Assembly (NCBI GenBank): GCA_038043445.1 | Contig: JBBTBY010000007.1 | Span: forward strand, 33,570 to 97,569 | Source: Spirochaetota bacterium | Lineage (GTDB): Bacteria; Spirochaetota; Brachyspiria; Brachyspirales; JACRPF01 | Direction of reading: 5' to 3' | Length of the DNA stretch: 64,000 nucleotides | The notes under the pieces: model-generated | What the model was told of the DNA's origin: nothing | Seen by the model: the letters and a program-made list of their open reading frames with translations, nothing else | Database searches by the model: none | Shown here: positions 24,550 through 32,718 of the stretch, piece by piece | Numbering within the stretch: position 1 is the stretch's first letter | Layout: each line of letters begins with the position of its first letter | Position numbers and translations under genes: made by a program

Positions 24550-25310
24550 TGGGAAAAGTAACAGCGATAGCGAATCAGAAAGGCGGCGTTGGAAAAACGA
24601 CAACCGCCGTGAGTCTTGCGAGCTTTCTCGCAGCAAAAGGGAAACGCATACTGCTCATCGATCTCGACCCGCAGGGTAATGTATCGAGCAGCCTCGGTAT
24701 CGGGAAAGGAAGCCTTGAGAACGGCGTCTATGAACTGCTCATGCAGGAATCGGATGCCGCCGCGGTCATCACCAAGACCGGTGTTGAGAACCTCGATCTC
24801 ATACCGTCGACGGTCGATCTCGTCGGCGCGCAGATAGAGCTCGTTTCGGAGATGGGCCGCGAATATCGGCTCGGCACCGGTCTGAAACCGATACTCGATA
24901 CCTATGACTTCATCCTCATTGACTGTCCGCCGGAACTGGGGCTCCTTACGTTGAACGCGCTCACTGCGTCCAATTCCGTGCTCATTCCTATTCAATGCGA
25001 ATTCCTCGCGCTTGACGGACTCACCCAGCTCCTTGAAACGGTGAAGCTCGTGAAAAAGAATTTGAACCAGAACCTCGCCATCGAAGGCGTGCTTCTCACC
25101 ATGTACGACACTCGCACCAATCTATCGAATCAAGTCGTCGAAGAGGTCACCGCGTACTTCAAGGACAAGACCTATAAGACCATCATTCCCCGCAATGTCC
25201 GTTTGAGCGAAGCACCGAGCCATGGAAAACCCATCGGGGAATATGACAAGGACAGCATCGGGGCGAAAAGCTACCGTGAGCTCGCGGAAGAATTCATCGC
25301 ACGTAATTAA
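24549..25310 (+). CDS. parA: Chromosome partitioning ATPase ParA/Soj
   Basis: Deviant-Walker ATPase that moves ParB-bound origins by cycling on and off the nucleoid. It has KGGVGKTTTAVSL (residues 10-22) with the signature Lys, LLIDLDPQGNVSSSLG, FILIDCPPELGLLTLNAL, and EAPSHGKPIGEYD near the end. At 253 residues it is the short chromosomal type with no N-terminal DNA-binding extension. It is coupled to rsmG upstream and followed 25 bases later by parB. Confidence 0.95.
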   Translation: MGKVTAIANQKGGVGKTTTAVSLASFLAAKGKRILLIDLDPQGNVSSSLGIGKGSLENGVYELLMQESDAAAVITKTGVENLDLIPSTVDLVGAQIELVSEMGREYRLGTGLKPILDTYDFILIDCPPELGLLTLNALTASNSVLIPIQCEFLALDGLTQLLETVKLVKKNLNQNLAIEGVLLTMYDTRTNLSNQVVEEVTAYFKDKTYKTIIPRNVRLSEAPSHGKPIGEYDKDSIGAKSYRELAEEFIARN

Positions 25311-25335
25311 TAGAACGAAAGAATCGGGAGACAGC

Positions 25336-26199
25336 ATGTCATCAAAAAAACGGGCACTGGGGCGGGGCATCGGCGCCCTCATCAAGGATCAGGGGTTCAA
25401 GGAAGATGATATCGCCGAAGAGGGTCTTACCGAGATACCGCTCACGAAGATAGAGCCCAATGCGTATCAGCCGCGAAAGCATTTCAATGAGGCTGAGATC
25501 GAGAACCTCGCGCAGAGCATCAAAGAACACGGACTCATGAGCCCGGTGCTCGTAAGGAGGCGTGCCGCTGACCGTTATGAGATCATAGCGGGTGAACGGC
25601 GTTTCCGGGCGTTCAAGTCGCTGAAGAAACAGAAGATACCCGCCATCGTCATGAACGTCCCTGATAATAAAATGCTCGAACGAGCCCTTATCGAGAATAT
25701 TCAGCGCGCCGATCTTAACCCCATCGAGATAGCGGAAAGCTATCGCCGTTTGATCGATGACCTTGGGCTCAGGCATGACGATCTGGCTGCCCGCGTCGGT
25801 AAGAGCCGCCCGGTCATAACCAATGCGCTTCGCCTCCTCGATCTACCCGTGACGATACGCCATCTCCTTGTGCAGGAAAAGATCTCCGAGGGGCACGCCC
25901 GTCTCATCCTTTCCATCACCGATGAGAACGCTCGTGAGAGCTTCGCCAATGAGATAATCAGCGGCGGCTATTCGGTAAAAAAAGCGGAAGAGATATTGAA
26001 GGGTAAGCGCGGAAAAAAGCGGGCGAAAACGGGAACACCGGCAAAAGACCCGAACGTTCGTAAGGTCGAAAGCGATCTGACGAAGCTCTTGGGAACGAAA
26101 GTGAGCGTCCATGACGAGAAGGGCCGCGGGAAAATAGTGATCGAATACTACAACAACGAAGATTTCTCACGCATCATGGAGATATTCGAGAAGAACTGA
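25336..26199 (+). CDS. parB: Chromosome partitioning protein ParB/Spo0J
   Basis: A parS-binding CTP-dependent clamp protein. The N-terminus KKRALGRGIGALI matches the ParA-stimulating peptide. The CTPase core has IEPNAYQPRKHFNEAEIENLAQSI and the GERRFRAFK box. The helix-turn-helix region follows (RADLNPIEIAESYRRLI, GKSRPVITNALRLL, the ISEGHARLIL segment), then a C-terminal dimerisation domain. The start ATG has GGGAG seven bases upstream. Two perfect parS palindromes lie 1.2 and 2.1 kb downstream (27368, 28257), so the whole ParABS system is local. Confidence 0.95.
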   Translation: MSSKKRALGRGIGALIKDQGFKEDDIAEEGLTEIPLTKIEPNAYQPRKHFNEAEIENLAQSIKEHGLMSPVLVRRRAADRYEIIAGERRFRAFKSLKKQKIPAIVMNVPDNKMLERALIENIQRADLNPIEIAESYRRLIDDLGLRHDDLAARVGKSRPVITNALRLLDLPVTIRHLLVQEKISEGHARLILSITDENARESFANEIISGGYSVKKAEEILKGKRGKKRAKTGTPAKDPNVRKVESDLTKLLGTKVSVHDEKGRGKIVIEYYNNEDFSRIMEIFEKN

Positions 26200-26226
26200 C
26201 ACTTCGGTCCATAGGAATGATCTCCC

Positions 26227-27279
26227 TTATGCTGCGTATACCAAGCCATGGAACATCCGTCCGTTCGTCGTTTCATCGGCCACTACTTTTTTGCTGAGCC
26301 CGATAAGCGGTATGCCCTTTTCAACAGTGGCACGGAATATCTCCTGCATATCGTTCAGGTGCGGCTGACTGAGATTGATCCCGTAGAGCTTATCCATTTT
26401 CGACATCGCGCCGATATAATGCGACCCCTTGCCGCAGAAATGTATCGCCCCGCCGCCGAACTCGTCGAATATACGCTGATCGTAGGGGCGTATGAATTCC
26501 TCATACTGCTCGGGTGAGAAATTCATCGCCGAATCGTTCCTGAGCATTACCGGCCCGCGGTGCATGAGCCCCCAGTGCACTGAAACACCATCCGTTCTCG
26601 GCGGGAAAAGCGCATGCCATTTTTTGAGGAAGATGATGTACGTTTCCGTGATGAGCGAAAGAAGGTCCTTGATGAACACAGGGTCATCGTACATATCGTA
26701 GAACACATTGCTCCCCCAGAGAAGCTCAAGCGTATCGATGGGTCCCTGCAGGTCGGGATGATACACGTGGATGTACTTCGCCATTTTCGGATACATTTTC
26801 ATTATCTCGCGATATCGCTCCCCGACAGCGAACACCTTCGGCCCAAAACCTTTTGAAAGATCGGGCACCCCGGCGGCAAGCACCTTCTTTATCTCATCAC
26901 GTGTCCCGAAATGCGTCGCCTGCGGCGAGCTGTCGTAATGGTCTTCCAGATGGACAATGGGGCAGCCGAATACGGATGCGAGTATGCCGGGACCGTAGTT
27001 GGAACGCACGTTCATTATTGCCGGTGCATCCTTTCCGTTGGCCAGCACCGATGAGCAGGCTGCGAATTCGCGGAGTATCATCTTCTCGTCGTCAGCGACC
27101 GCTTCGTTCATGCTGGCCTTCGGCCAGGCCAGGGTGGATGGCACAGCATACCCGCGTGCGGGAGAGAACACATCCCCGCGATACTTCCCGAGGGTAAAAT
27201 CCTTCCACGCATTGAAATGTGCTTCCTCTTTTCCCGCGTCGATACGCGATTCGATATCATCGAGAAATGGTGTGAGCAT
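26227..27279 (-). CDS. Uroporphyrinogen-decarboxylase-like protein (paralogue 1)
   Basis: A member of the URO-D/MtaA superfamily TIM barrels, 350 residues. It shows the superfamily layout with a C-terminal FGGGAIHFCGKGSHYIGAMSK segment (a His-x-Cys site as in zinc-binding MtaA/MtbA-type methyltransferases) and ends with a GISLS-like strand. It is not the haem enzyme HemE: the HemE N-terminal motif is lacking and no tetrapyrrole genes are near. Such paralogues are common in bacteria that degrade complex carbohydrates or methylated compounds; the substrate is unknown. It converges on parB and follows an AraC regulator on the same strand. Confidence 0.8.
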   Translation of the reverse strand: MLTPFLDDIESRIDAGKEEAHFNAWKDFTLGKYRGDVFSPARGYAVPSTLAWPKASMNEAVADDEKMILREFAACSSVLANGKDAPAIMNVRSNYGPGILASVFGCPIVHLEDHYDSSPQATHFGTRDEIKKVLAAGVPDLSKGFGPKVFAVGERYREIMKMYPKMAKYIHVYHPDLQGPIDTLELLWGSNVFYDMYDDPVFIKDLLSLITETYIIFLKKWHALFPPRTDGVSVHWGLMHRGPVMLRNDSAMNFSPEQYEEFIRPYDQRIFDEFGGGAIHFCGKGSHYIGAMSKMDKLYGINLSQPHLNDMQEIFRATVEKGIPLIGLSKKVVADETTNGRMFHGLVYAA

Positions 27280-27367
27280 AACGCCTCCAATGGTTATACA
27301 ACTATCGCTATGAACAGCCGCTGATTCTACCGGTATACGGAAATAGCCTTACGGAAAACGGAAGTGA

Positions 27368-27383
27368 TGTTTCACGTGAAACA
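27368..27383. promoter_or_regulatory. parS centromere site 1
   Basis: TGTTTCACGTGAAACA is an exact match to the bacterial parS consensus. Here the palindrome extends to 24 bases (27364-27387). It lies 13 bases past the stop of the AraC gene. Confidence 0.95.
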
Positions 27384-27396
27384 TCACTCTATCCCG

Positions 27397-28215
27397 CTAC
27401 CGCTTCCCCCGAAATTCCGTCGGCGTCATGCCGGTTACTTTATTGAACGTCTCATTGAAATGAGAAACGCTGTCATACCCCGACCCGAACGCGATGGACA
27501 GCACACGATCATGCCCCTGTGTGAGAAGCTCTTTTGCGTGTTCAATGCGTATCGTTGTCAGATATTGGACGAAGGTGGCGCCGGTAGCGCGCTTGAACAG
27601 CTCTGAAAAGCGCCTGACCGAAAGCCCGCACATCGCCGCATATCGCTCCGGCGTAAGCTCCTCATGATAATTCGCAGCAATGTCGGAAAGCACCGACCGT
27701 ACCCGTACATCACCCGCATGTTTTTCACCATCGTCTTCTCTCACGATGATCGCCGCCAGTTCGATCATGTATGCGCGGACGAGGTCATCCATGCCCTCGC
27801 GGTCGCTGCGCCGTTCCGCCATCATACGACGCATGAGCGTTTTCGCCCCTGCAACGGCAACAGGATCGTTCATAACGAATGGATTTTTTTCTGCACGTTG
27901 CGTCAACCGGACCGACAGCGTTCCGGACAGATACTCGTACCCGAACGTCACTATCATCTGGTTAAGCGGCTTTCCCTTCACATCGACCGCGCGATGGGGG
28001 ACTTTGCCGTCCCAGAGAAGGAGTATCCCTGCTGATACATCGATCGCGCGTCCGGGGGGCGCTTCGTCAGCGGCTATCTCGTATTTCCCCTCGCCCCCGA
28101 GGACGATCCCTATTTCGTAACACTGGTGCGTATGATAATCCATCGCGAAATCGTCGGGATGAACACCCTCCCGTATCGCTATATCCGTCGGCCCGGTAAT
28201 GACATCACGACGCAT
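27397..28215 (-). CDS. AraC-family regulator with cupin sensor, between two parS sites
   Basis: A 272-residue transcription factor. The N-terminal cupin-like domain (about 20-130) has YHTHQCYEIGIVLGGEGKYEI. The C-terminal pair of helix-turn-helix units (about 175-270) has LTPERYAAMCGLSVRRFSELFKR, then VLSIAFGSGYDSVSHFNETFNKVTGMTPTEFR. The gene is bracketed by perfect parS sites 13 bases past its 3' end and 41 bases before its start, so ParB spreading could influence its expression (inference). The adjacent uroporphyrinogen-decarboxylase-like gene on the same strand is the most likely target. Confidence 0.87.
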   Translation of the reverse strand: MRRDVITGPTDIAIREGVHPDDFAMDYHTHQCYEIGIVLGGEGKYEIAADEAPPGRAIDVSAGILLLWDGKVPHRAVDVKGKPLNQMIVTFGYEYLSGTLSVRLTQRAEKNPFVMNDPVAVAGAKTLMRRMMAERRSDREGMDDLVRAYMIELAAIIVREDDGEKHAGDVRVRSVLSDIAANYHEELTPERYAAMCGLSVRRFSELFKRATGATFVQYLTTIRIEHAKELLTQGHDRVLSIAFGSGYDSVSHFNETFNKVTGMTPTEFRGKR

Positions 28216-28256
28216 GAGTATGCCCCGCTTTGTTCGCTGCTGCGTCCGTTCCCGAA

Positions 28257-28272
28257 TGTTTCACGTGAAACA
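28257..28272. promoter_or_regulatory. parS centromere site 2
   Basis: A second exact TGTTTCACGTGAAACA, inside an 18-base palindrome (28256-28273), in the 59-base gap between the AraC gene and the fapA stop codon. It lies 889 bases from site 1. Confidence 0.95.
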
Positions 28273-28274
28273 TC

Positions 28275-30575
28275 CTAGAGCCGGTAATCGATGCGCTTCT
28301 CGTCGCTGTTGAAAATGAGCGTCACCTTGCTCCGTTTGTCCGCTATGCGCATTTTCGTATGCCCTATCGCGACGTATACATCGGGGAACAGGTTCTCGTC
28401 GACCGTTATCGATGCTTCCGTCGAGTTATCCATCTTCTCGATGATGTCCGCTTCCTCGAGTTTGACGCGGTTGATGAGCGTGCGCAACTGGTTCTGTTTC
28501 TTGAGCGCGTCCGCGTAAATGCCGCGTATCTTCGGCGGAATGGCGGTGATATCGGGGTAACTTGCAAGTACGCGTCCGATGAGCTGTTGTATCTCGTAGA
28601 GATAGCGGGAATACCTGCTGTGCTCTTCCGCCAAAAGATCGAGATTCTTCTGCTGAAAGAAGTCGAGCCCGGTAAGTATATGCGTCCGTACACCAGCAGC
28701 ATTCCCGATGTTCAGTGCATGAACGCCGGAACGCGAGCGCACTACCCCGCCGATGATGGTGCTCTTCCCTTTCTCCCCGGATACGTCGATACTTTTCCCC
28801 GCAATGATGCTGCTGTTGATGATGGCACGTACGACCTTCACGTCCCCTTTCGCTTCAACGGTCGAGCGCTCTATGAAGCGCGCAGCCACGTCGCCGCCCG
28901 CTCTCACAAAACCAATGTCCTTGGTAATGATGCCGTTGCCGACGATGACGTTCTGACCCGCGGTGACCTTCGCCCCGCCGATATTCCCTTTCACCGTGAT
29001 AGTACCTTCCGCCTCTACGATAAAATCATCCTCGATGTTCCCGCTCACGGCGACGTCACCGGTAAAGTGTATGTTGCCGGTGCTCATATCCACGTTCTGC
29101 ACGCTGTAGAGCGGAGAGACCGATATCGCGTCCGGGGTTATCGTCACTTGCCCCGCCGCCTGCGCGACATAGCTTATAATATCCGTTCTGTTGTCATGTT
29201 CCGCTGTTACGTTCTTCCCTGCAATGACCGCTATCGTTCTGCCGAGCTCCGCTTTAATGACCTCGCCGGTGACCGTTGTGCCGTCCGTCTCCGGAAATGT
29301 CGGCGGATACAGCGACGCAATATGCTCACCCTGCGTTACCGCAACGAGATCGCTTAAAAGGTCCTTATGCACGACCCGCAGTTCATCATCGATCACTTTT
29401 TTCTTGAGAACGATCTCTATCCTTCCGTCCTTTCCGTTCACGGCACTTTTGCCCTTCGCTATCTGCATCGACTTCACCTGTTCGCGAGTGGCATGCATCT
29501 TCATCGCCGCTTCAATGTTCCCATCGATGACACCGAATATGATCTTCATCTCGTCCATTTTTGCGAGTATTGCCGTTTTATCGACGAATGCCCCCGTTCC
29601 AAGCGGCGGCCATATATCAAGCATCGCTGACATACGGTCCGGCGTGAGCGATATCGAGAATTCGCCGTCAAGATACCGTCGAACCTCGATATGCCCGGGA
29701 AAAAGTACTGCTTCGCCGTCGGCAATGCTTACATATTCCTTTATCGTATTCTCGCCGTCTCGTACGGTGACATTCCCTTTATTGATGAACTTGAATTCCT
29801 CAACGATGCTGCAGGGAATTTCTTCGCCACGTACGTTCTTTCCGGCCCTGCCGGTAAAACCCGGATTCACCTGCGCAAGCACATCTCCTTTTCTGACCAG
29901 TGCGTATCGATAATCCTCTTCGGGAGGGATCTTCTCGGTATCCTTATAGCCTGTTCGTTTTCTATTGCTCTTGAACTCAACACAGTACTCTATCGAACCG
30001 CTCCTTCCGTGCTCCGGCGGTTCACCCTCTGCGAGGATAACGTCGGTTATAAGCGCTTTTTCCTTCTGCGCCCGGGCGACTATCGTCTGGAATGTCTCTG
30101 TTTTGATGCCGAAAACGACATTCGCGTTCTTCAGCGCCTGCGTGATCATGACAGCGGAGACAGGAATGCCGGCCCCTTCCGGCGGATACAATATCCCTTT
30201 TGCTGTCATCGTATCGTCGCTTACCAGTACTTCAACACGAGCATTCTTGTCGACAACGGCCAATTTCGCCGTCCATGACGCATCGACCTTCGGCCTGGGC
30301 GGCTGATAACTGTCAGGATGCGCGCTGTGCACATTGTCCGGGTCGAATACCTTGGAGAGCATTTCCTTCTTTGCAGAATAATCAACGCCCTGGATGCGGC
30401 TTCCCGCTTCTTTCGCGCGTCGATGCTCAAGCCTGTCGAGGTCCTCTGCGAGCGCCTTTGACTGTTCTTCCAGTTTTTTTATCTCATCGATAGATACCGA
30501 TTCATCGGTATCGTCGCCGGCTTTTTCCGGAAGGATCGCTCCTAAATGCTTGCGCAAGCGTTCCGCTTCGTCCAC
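28275..30575 (-). CDS. fapA: FapA (DUF342) family protein
   Basis: A large cytoplasmic protein of 766 residues, of the flagellar assembly protein A/DUF342 family often found in spirochaetes and linked to polymerisation and cell-surface assembly. It has an N-terminal coiled-coil-like charged region (about 20-60) and repeated modules around GDVLAQVNPGFTGRAGKNVRG and GEHIASLYPPTFPETDG. A right-handed beta-helix-like stretch follows (about 500-640), with regularly spaced Val/Ile and Gly (VAVSGNIEDDF, ITVKGNIGGAKV, VEAKGDVKVV), then a C-terminal coiled coil. The start is GTG 30575 with AAGGGG upstream. It follows the TonB-like gene by ten bases. Its exact role here is not known. Confidence 0.85.
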   Translation of the reverse strand: MDEAERLRKHLGAILPEKAGDDTDESVSIDEIKKLEEQSKALAEDLDRLEHRRAKEAGSRIQGVDYSAKKEMLSKVFDPDNVHSAHPDSYQPPRPKVDASWTAKLAVVDKNARVEVLVSDDTMTAKGILYPPEGAGIPVSAVMITQALKNANVVFGIKTETFQTIVARAQKEKALITDVILAEGEPPEHGRSGSIEYCVEFKSNRKRTGYKDTEKIPPEEDYRYALVRKGDVLAQVNPGFTGRAGKNVRGEEIPCSIVEEFKFINKGNVTVRDGENTIKEYVSIADGEAVLFPGHIEVRRYLDGEFSISLTPDRMSAMLDIWPPLGTGAFVDKTAILAKMDEMKIIFGVIDGNIEAAMKMHATREQVKSMQIAKGKSAVNGKDGRIEIVLKKKVIDDELRVVHKDLLSDLVAVTQGEHIASLYPPTFPETDGTTVTGEVIKAELGRTIAVIAGKNVTAEHDNRTDIISYVAQAAGQVTITPDAISVSPLYSVQNVDMSTGNIHFTGDVAVSGNIEDDFIVEAEGTITVKGNIGGAKVTAGQNVIVGNGIITKDIGFVRAGGDVAARFIERSTVEAKGDVKVVRAIINSSIIAGKSIDVSGEKGKSTIIGGVVRSRSGVHALNIGNAAGVRTHILTGLDFFQQKNLDLLAEEHSRYSRYLYEIQQLIGRVLASYPDITAIPPKIRGIYADALKKQNQLRTLINRVKLEEADIIEKMDNSTEASITVDENLFPDVYVAIGHTKMRIADKRSKVTLIFNSDEKRIDYRL

Positions 30576-30585
30576 ACAGTTCCCC

Positions 30586-31515
30586 TTATTGTATCTCTTT
30601 TATCTTGAACGTGAACGGAATATAGAGCTTTCCTTCTCGGCCTTCATCACGCATAAGTTCATACGGCGGGGGCGATACCGGCGCCGCATACATCACCGCC
30701 TGTATGCACTGTATCTGGAAATTCTCCTGCTGCCGCAGTGACGGTTTCGAGACCGAAACGAATTCTATCTTCCCGCTGCCGTCAATGGAGAAAAGGATCT
30801 CCACCTCGTCGGTTTTCCGCAGGTTCATTATCGCCGCAAGGGATAACGATTTAAAGAACGATTCGCGTACACTGTTCACGAACTCGATGCAATATCCCGC
30901 ATACGGCATCATTCTGCTGCCGAGCACGAGCTTCCCGTCATCGAGCGAGAAGCCGACCTTTATCTCTTCGTTCTCATCATACACGAACGGCATACGCCGG
31001 GCATGCATCTCTTCCTGACCCGGCTCTACGAGGACCGCCGCGGTATCCCCTTTCTGTTTGCCGACCGTGATATCACCCGGATCCTTTTTTTCTACTTTCT
31101 CCCCGCGCGGCTCGGTCCCTTTTTCCCCGCGAAGCGTTTCTACGATAAGGTCAGGGCGGGCTTCCTGGTCACGATCATGCGGCGACAGGAATACCTTTGT
31201 ATTATCCCGCGCATATATATTGTAGCCGGTGCTCTTCGTTCGCTTCCCCGTTGACATGGTGTTCCTGTCGCTCACGAACGGTGTTCTCTTGTCAGGTATC
31301 ATCTCTTTCGGCGCATCGGTGGAAAGGAGCACGGTCTCTTCTTTGTCGTCCGCTGTTTTCTGCGGCCGCTCAATAGAAAAGATGCGCCCGGCAATACTGT
31401 TGCCCCCGGCGAACGGAAAGAACAGCACGAAATGGAATATCACCGATATGCCGAAACCGATGATAAGCCGGATATTTTCATCCCCGATTTTCATATTTAT
31501 ATTATAGTGTTTCAT
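30586..31515 (-). CDS. Single-pass membrane protein with TonB/TolA-like C-terminal domain
   Basis: About 309 residues. A hydrophobic segment near the N-terminus (IRLIIGFGISVIFHFVLFF) is followed by a long charged, Lys/Glu/Asp-rich periplasmic linker (about 60-190). The C-terminal domain (about 200-300) has VEILFSIDGSGKIEFVSV, then VMYAAPVSPPPY and IPFTFKIKEI, the pattern of TonB/TolA C-terminal domains. ExbB/ExbD genes are not adjacent. The ATG at 31515 lies inside an inverted repeat and no good ribosome binding site is visible; ATG 31494 is an alternative. It forms a unit with fapA. Confidence 0.65.
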   Translation of the reverse strand: MKHYNINMKIGDENIRLIIGFGISVIFHFVLFFPFAGGNSIAGRIFSIERPQKTADDKEETVLLSTDAPKEMIPDKRTPFVSDRNTMSTGKRTKSTGYNIYARDNTKVFLSPHDRDQEARPDLIVETLRGEKGTEPRGEKVEKKDPGDITVGKQKGDTAAVLVEPGQEEMHARRMPFVYDENEEIKVGFSLDDGKLVLGSRMMPYAGYCIEFVNSVRESFFKSLSLAAIMNLRKTDEVEILFSIDGSGKIEFVSVSKPSLRQQENFQIQCIQAVMYAAPVSPPPYELMRDEGREGKLYIPFTFKIKEIQ

Positions 31516-31543
31516 GTACACTATTGCAAATTCCTAGTGTACA
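31515..31543. repeat. Inverted repeat at the start of the TonB-like gene
   Basis: TGTACACTA (31515-31523) and TAGTGTACA (31535-31543) are perfect 9-base arms 11 bases apart, overlapping the proposed start codon. This suits an operator or a leader hairpin that masks the start; no T run follows, so it is not a terminator. Confidence 0.45.
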
Positions 31544-31565
31544 TCCTGTCGGTCATGCCAATAAA

Positions 31566-31591
31566 AAAAGGCGCGGATACCCGCGCCTTTT
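31566..31591 (-). terminator. Rho-independent terminator of the barrel-protein gene
   Basis: AAAAGGCGCGG-ATAC-CCGCGCCTTTT gives a perfect 11-base-pair stem with A and T tracts on both sides. It lies just after the stop of the gene at 31610. Confidence 0.88.
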
Positions 31592-31609
31592 CTGTTATGT
31601 TATTTTCAG

Positions 31610-32545
31610 CTAGAACGCAAGTGAGAGTCCCGCGTAGGCACTTAAGCCGCCGCTCAGAAGTCCATATTCAACCGCTACATCGACAACGAGCAAGTGGATC
31701 CCGCCGATGACACGAATGTCAAAAGGATCATATGCACCAAGCGCAGACGACGTGATCGTTGAAAGCGCCGAGAACGTAGTTCCCGCAAAATTGAACGATC
31801 CTTGTGCGGTAAGATCGGATTGTGCCGTTACGCCGCCGAAATTGAGCTCCGGGCCAATACCGACGAACGCACCGAACACGAACGGGATGTTCACGCCGGC
31901 AACCGCTTTTACCGAAATGTTATTGCCCGACCACGTCATTGTTTCGGTGAAGGTGTTCGTTACCCCGGCCGCATTCGTGGTATACTTTATACCGATGCCG
32001 CCGCCGGAATAATTATAGGCAACACGCGCGTCGACCCGTATCAAACCTGCAGGCAGTTCAAAGAACGTTTTGCGAACTTCGATGCCGAATGCCGATACAC
32101 CGTTCACATTGAACATGAACCCGCCCGACAGGGGAATGCTCATCGTCGGGAAGTATCCGAAACGTACGCCAACATCAGTTTTGTCCAGAAAGGGAATAAA
32201 TCCAGGCAAACCGATTTTCGCATAAAGCACATCATACGGGGCGGGTATGAGTGAAACGAGCGTATCGATGCTCGTGATGGAATTCGGTGCGCTGATAAGA
32301 CTCATAAAGCCTGCGTTCCCGGCAATTCCAAGCCCAAGACCGATTTTCAAGCCGAAGAATTCCGTAGTGTTCGCAGGGGTGATGTTACCGGAACCGGTCA
32401 TGAACCCATAGTTCTTCTTCGCAAGACCTGCGATCTGCCCGTTCAGTGTGTTCAGATCTGTAACGCTCGTGATGTTCGTTATCGTCGCCGCTGAAAGTAT
32501 TCCCCCGGCTGTGATCGCCAGCAGGAGTGTTCTCAATATACGCAT
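31610..32545 (-). CDS. Predicted outer-membrane beta-barrel protein, unrecognised family
   Basis: I do not recognise the family. The protein has 311 residues with a Sec signal peptide (MRILRTLLLAITAGGILSA). Many alternating hydrophobic, Gly- and aromatic-rich strands follow (for example FGLKIGLGLGIAGNAGF, VGVRFGYFPTMSIPL, the IRVDARVAYNYSGGGIGIKY region). It ends in Phe (SAYAGLSLAF), as integral outer-membrane proteins do. GAGGAGG lies seven bases before the ATG. It has its own promoter (32576-32604) and terminator (31566-31591), so it is probably well expressed and monocistronic. Confidence 0.7.
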   Translation of the reverse strand: MRILRTLLLAITAGGILSAATITNITSVTDLNTLNGQIAGLAKKNYGFMTGSGNITPANTTEFFGLKIGLGLGIAGNAGFMSLISAPNSITSIDTLVSLIPAPYDVLYAKIGLPGFIPFLDKTDVGVRFGYFPTMSIPLSGGFMFNVNGVSAFGIEVRKTFFELPAGLIRVDARVAYNYSGGGIGIKYTTNAAGVTNTFTETMTWSGNNISVKAVAGVNIPFVFGAFVGIGPELNFGGVTAQSDLTAQGSFNFAGTTFSALSTITSSALGAYDPFDIRVIGGIHLLVVDVAVEYGLLSGGLSAYAGLSLAF

Positions 32546-32575
32546 GATGTTACCTCCTCGTGCGTAGTTTCATAT

Positions 32576-32604
32576 ACTGTAGCCGCAATCACTATCGCTG
32601 TCAA
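32576..32604 (-). promoter_or_regulatory. Promoter of the barrel-protein gene
   Basis: Minus-strand TTGACA (32599-32604), 17-base spacer, TACAGT (32576-32581), the same -10 as flaA. Confidence 0.7.
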
Positions 32605-32718
32605 GCGCGGCCATGGCGTTGCCCCCTGCTGTTTAATTCACTGTTTCCGCCGCCGGCTGTTGCATTTTTTTCCGCCTATGGTAATATCCGTTCGGGTTGC
32701 ATATGAAAGGTGGTTATC

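Noticed and set aside
26227..27279. Calling this gene hemE
   Set aside because: It lacks the HemE N-terminal active-site motif, has a methyltransferase-like His-x-Cys site, and no haem genes are near.
32546..32718. The divergent gap between the barrel protein and the sigma factor as an alternative origin
   Set aside because: It is only 173 bases, is not unusually AT-rich, and has no repeated box. The strand switch here is better explained by ordinary divergent promoters.
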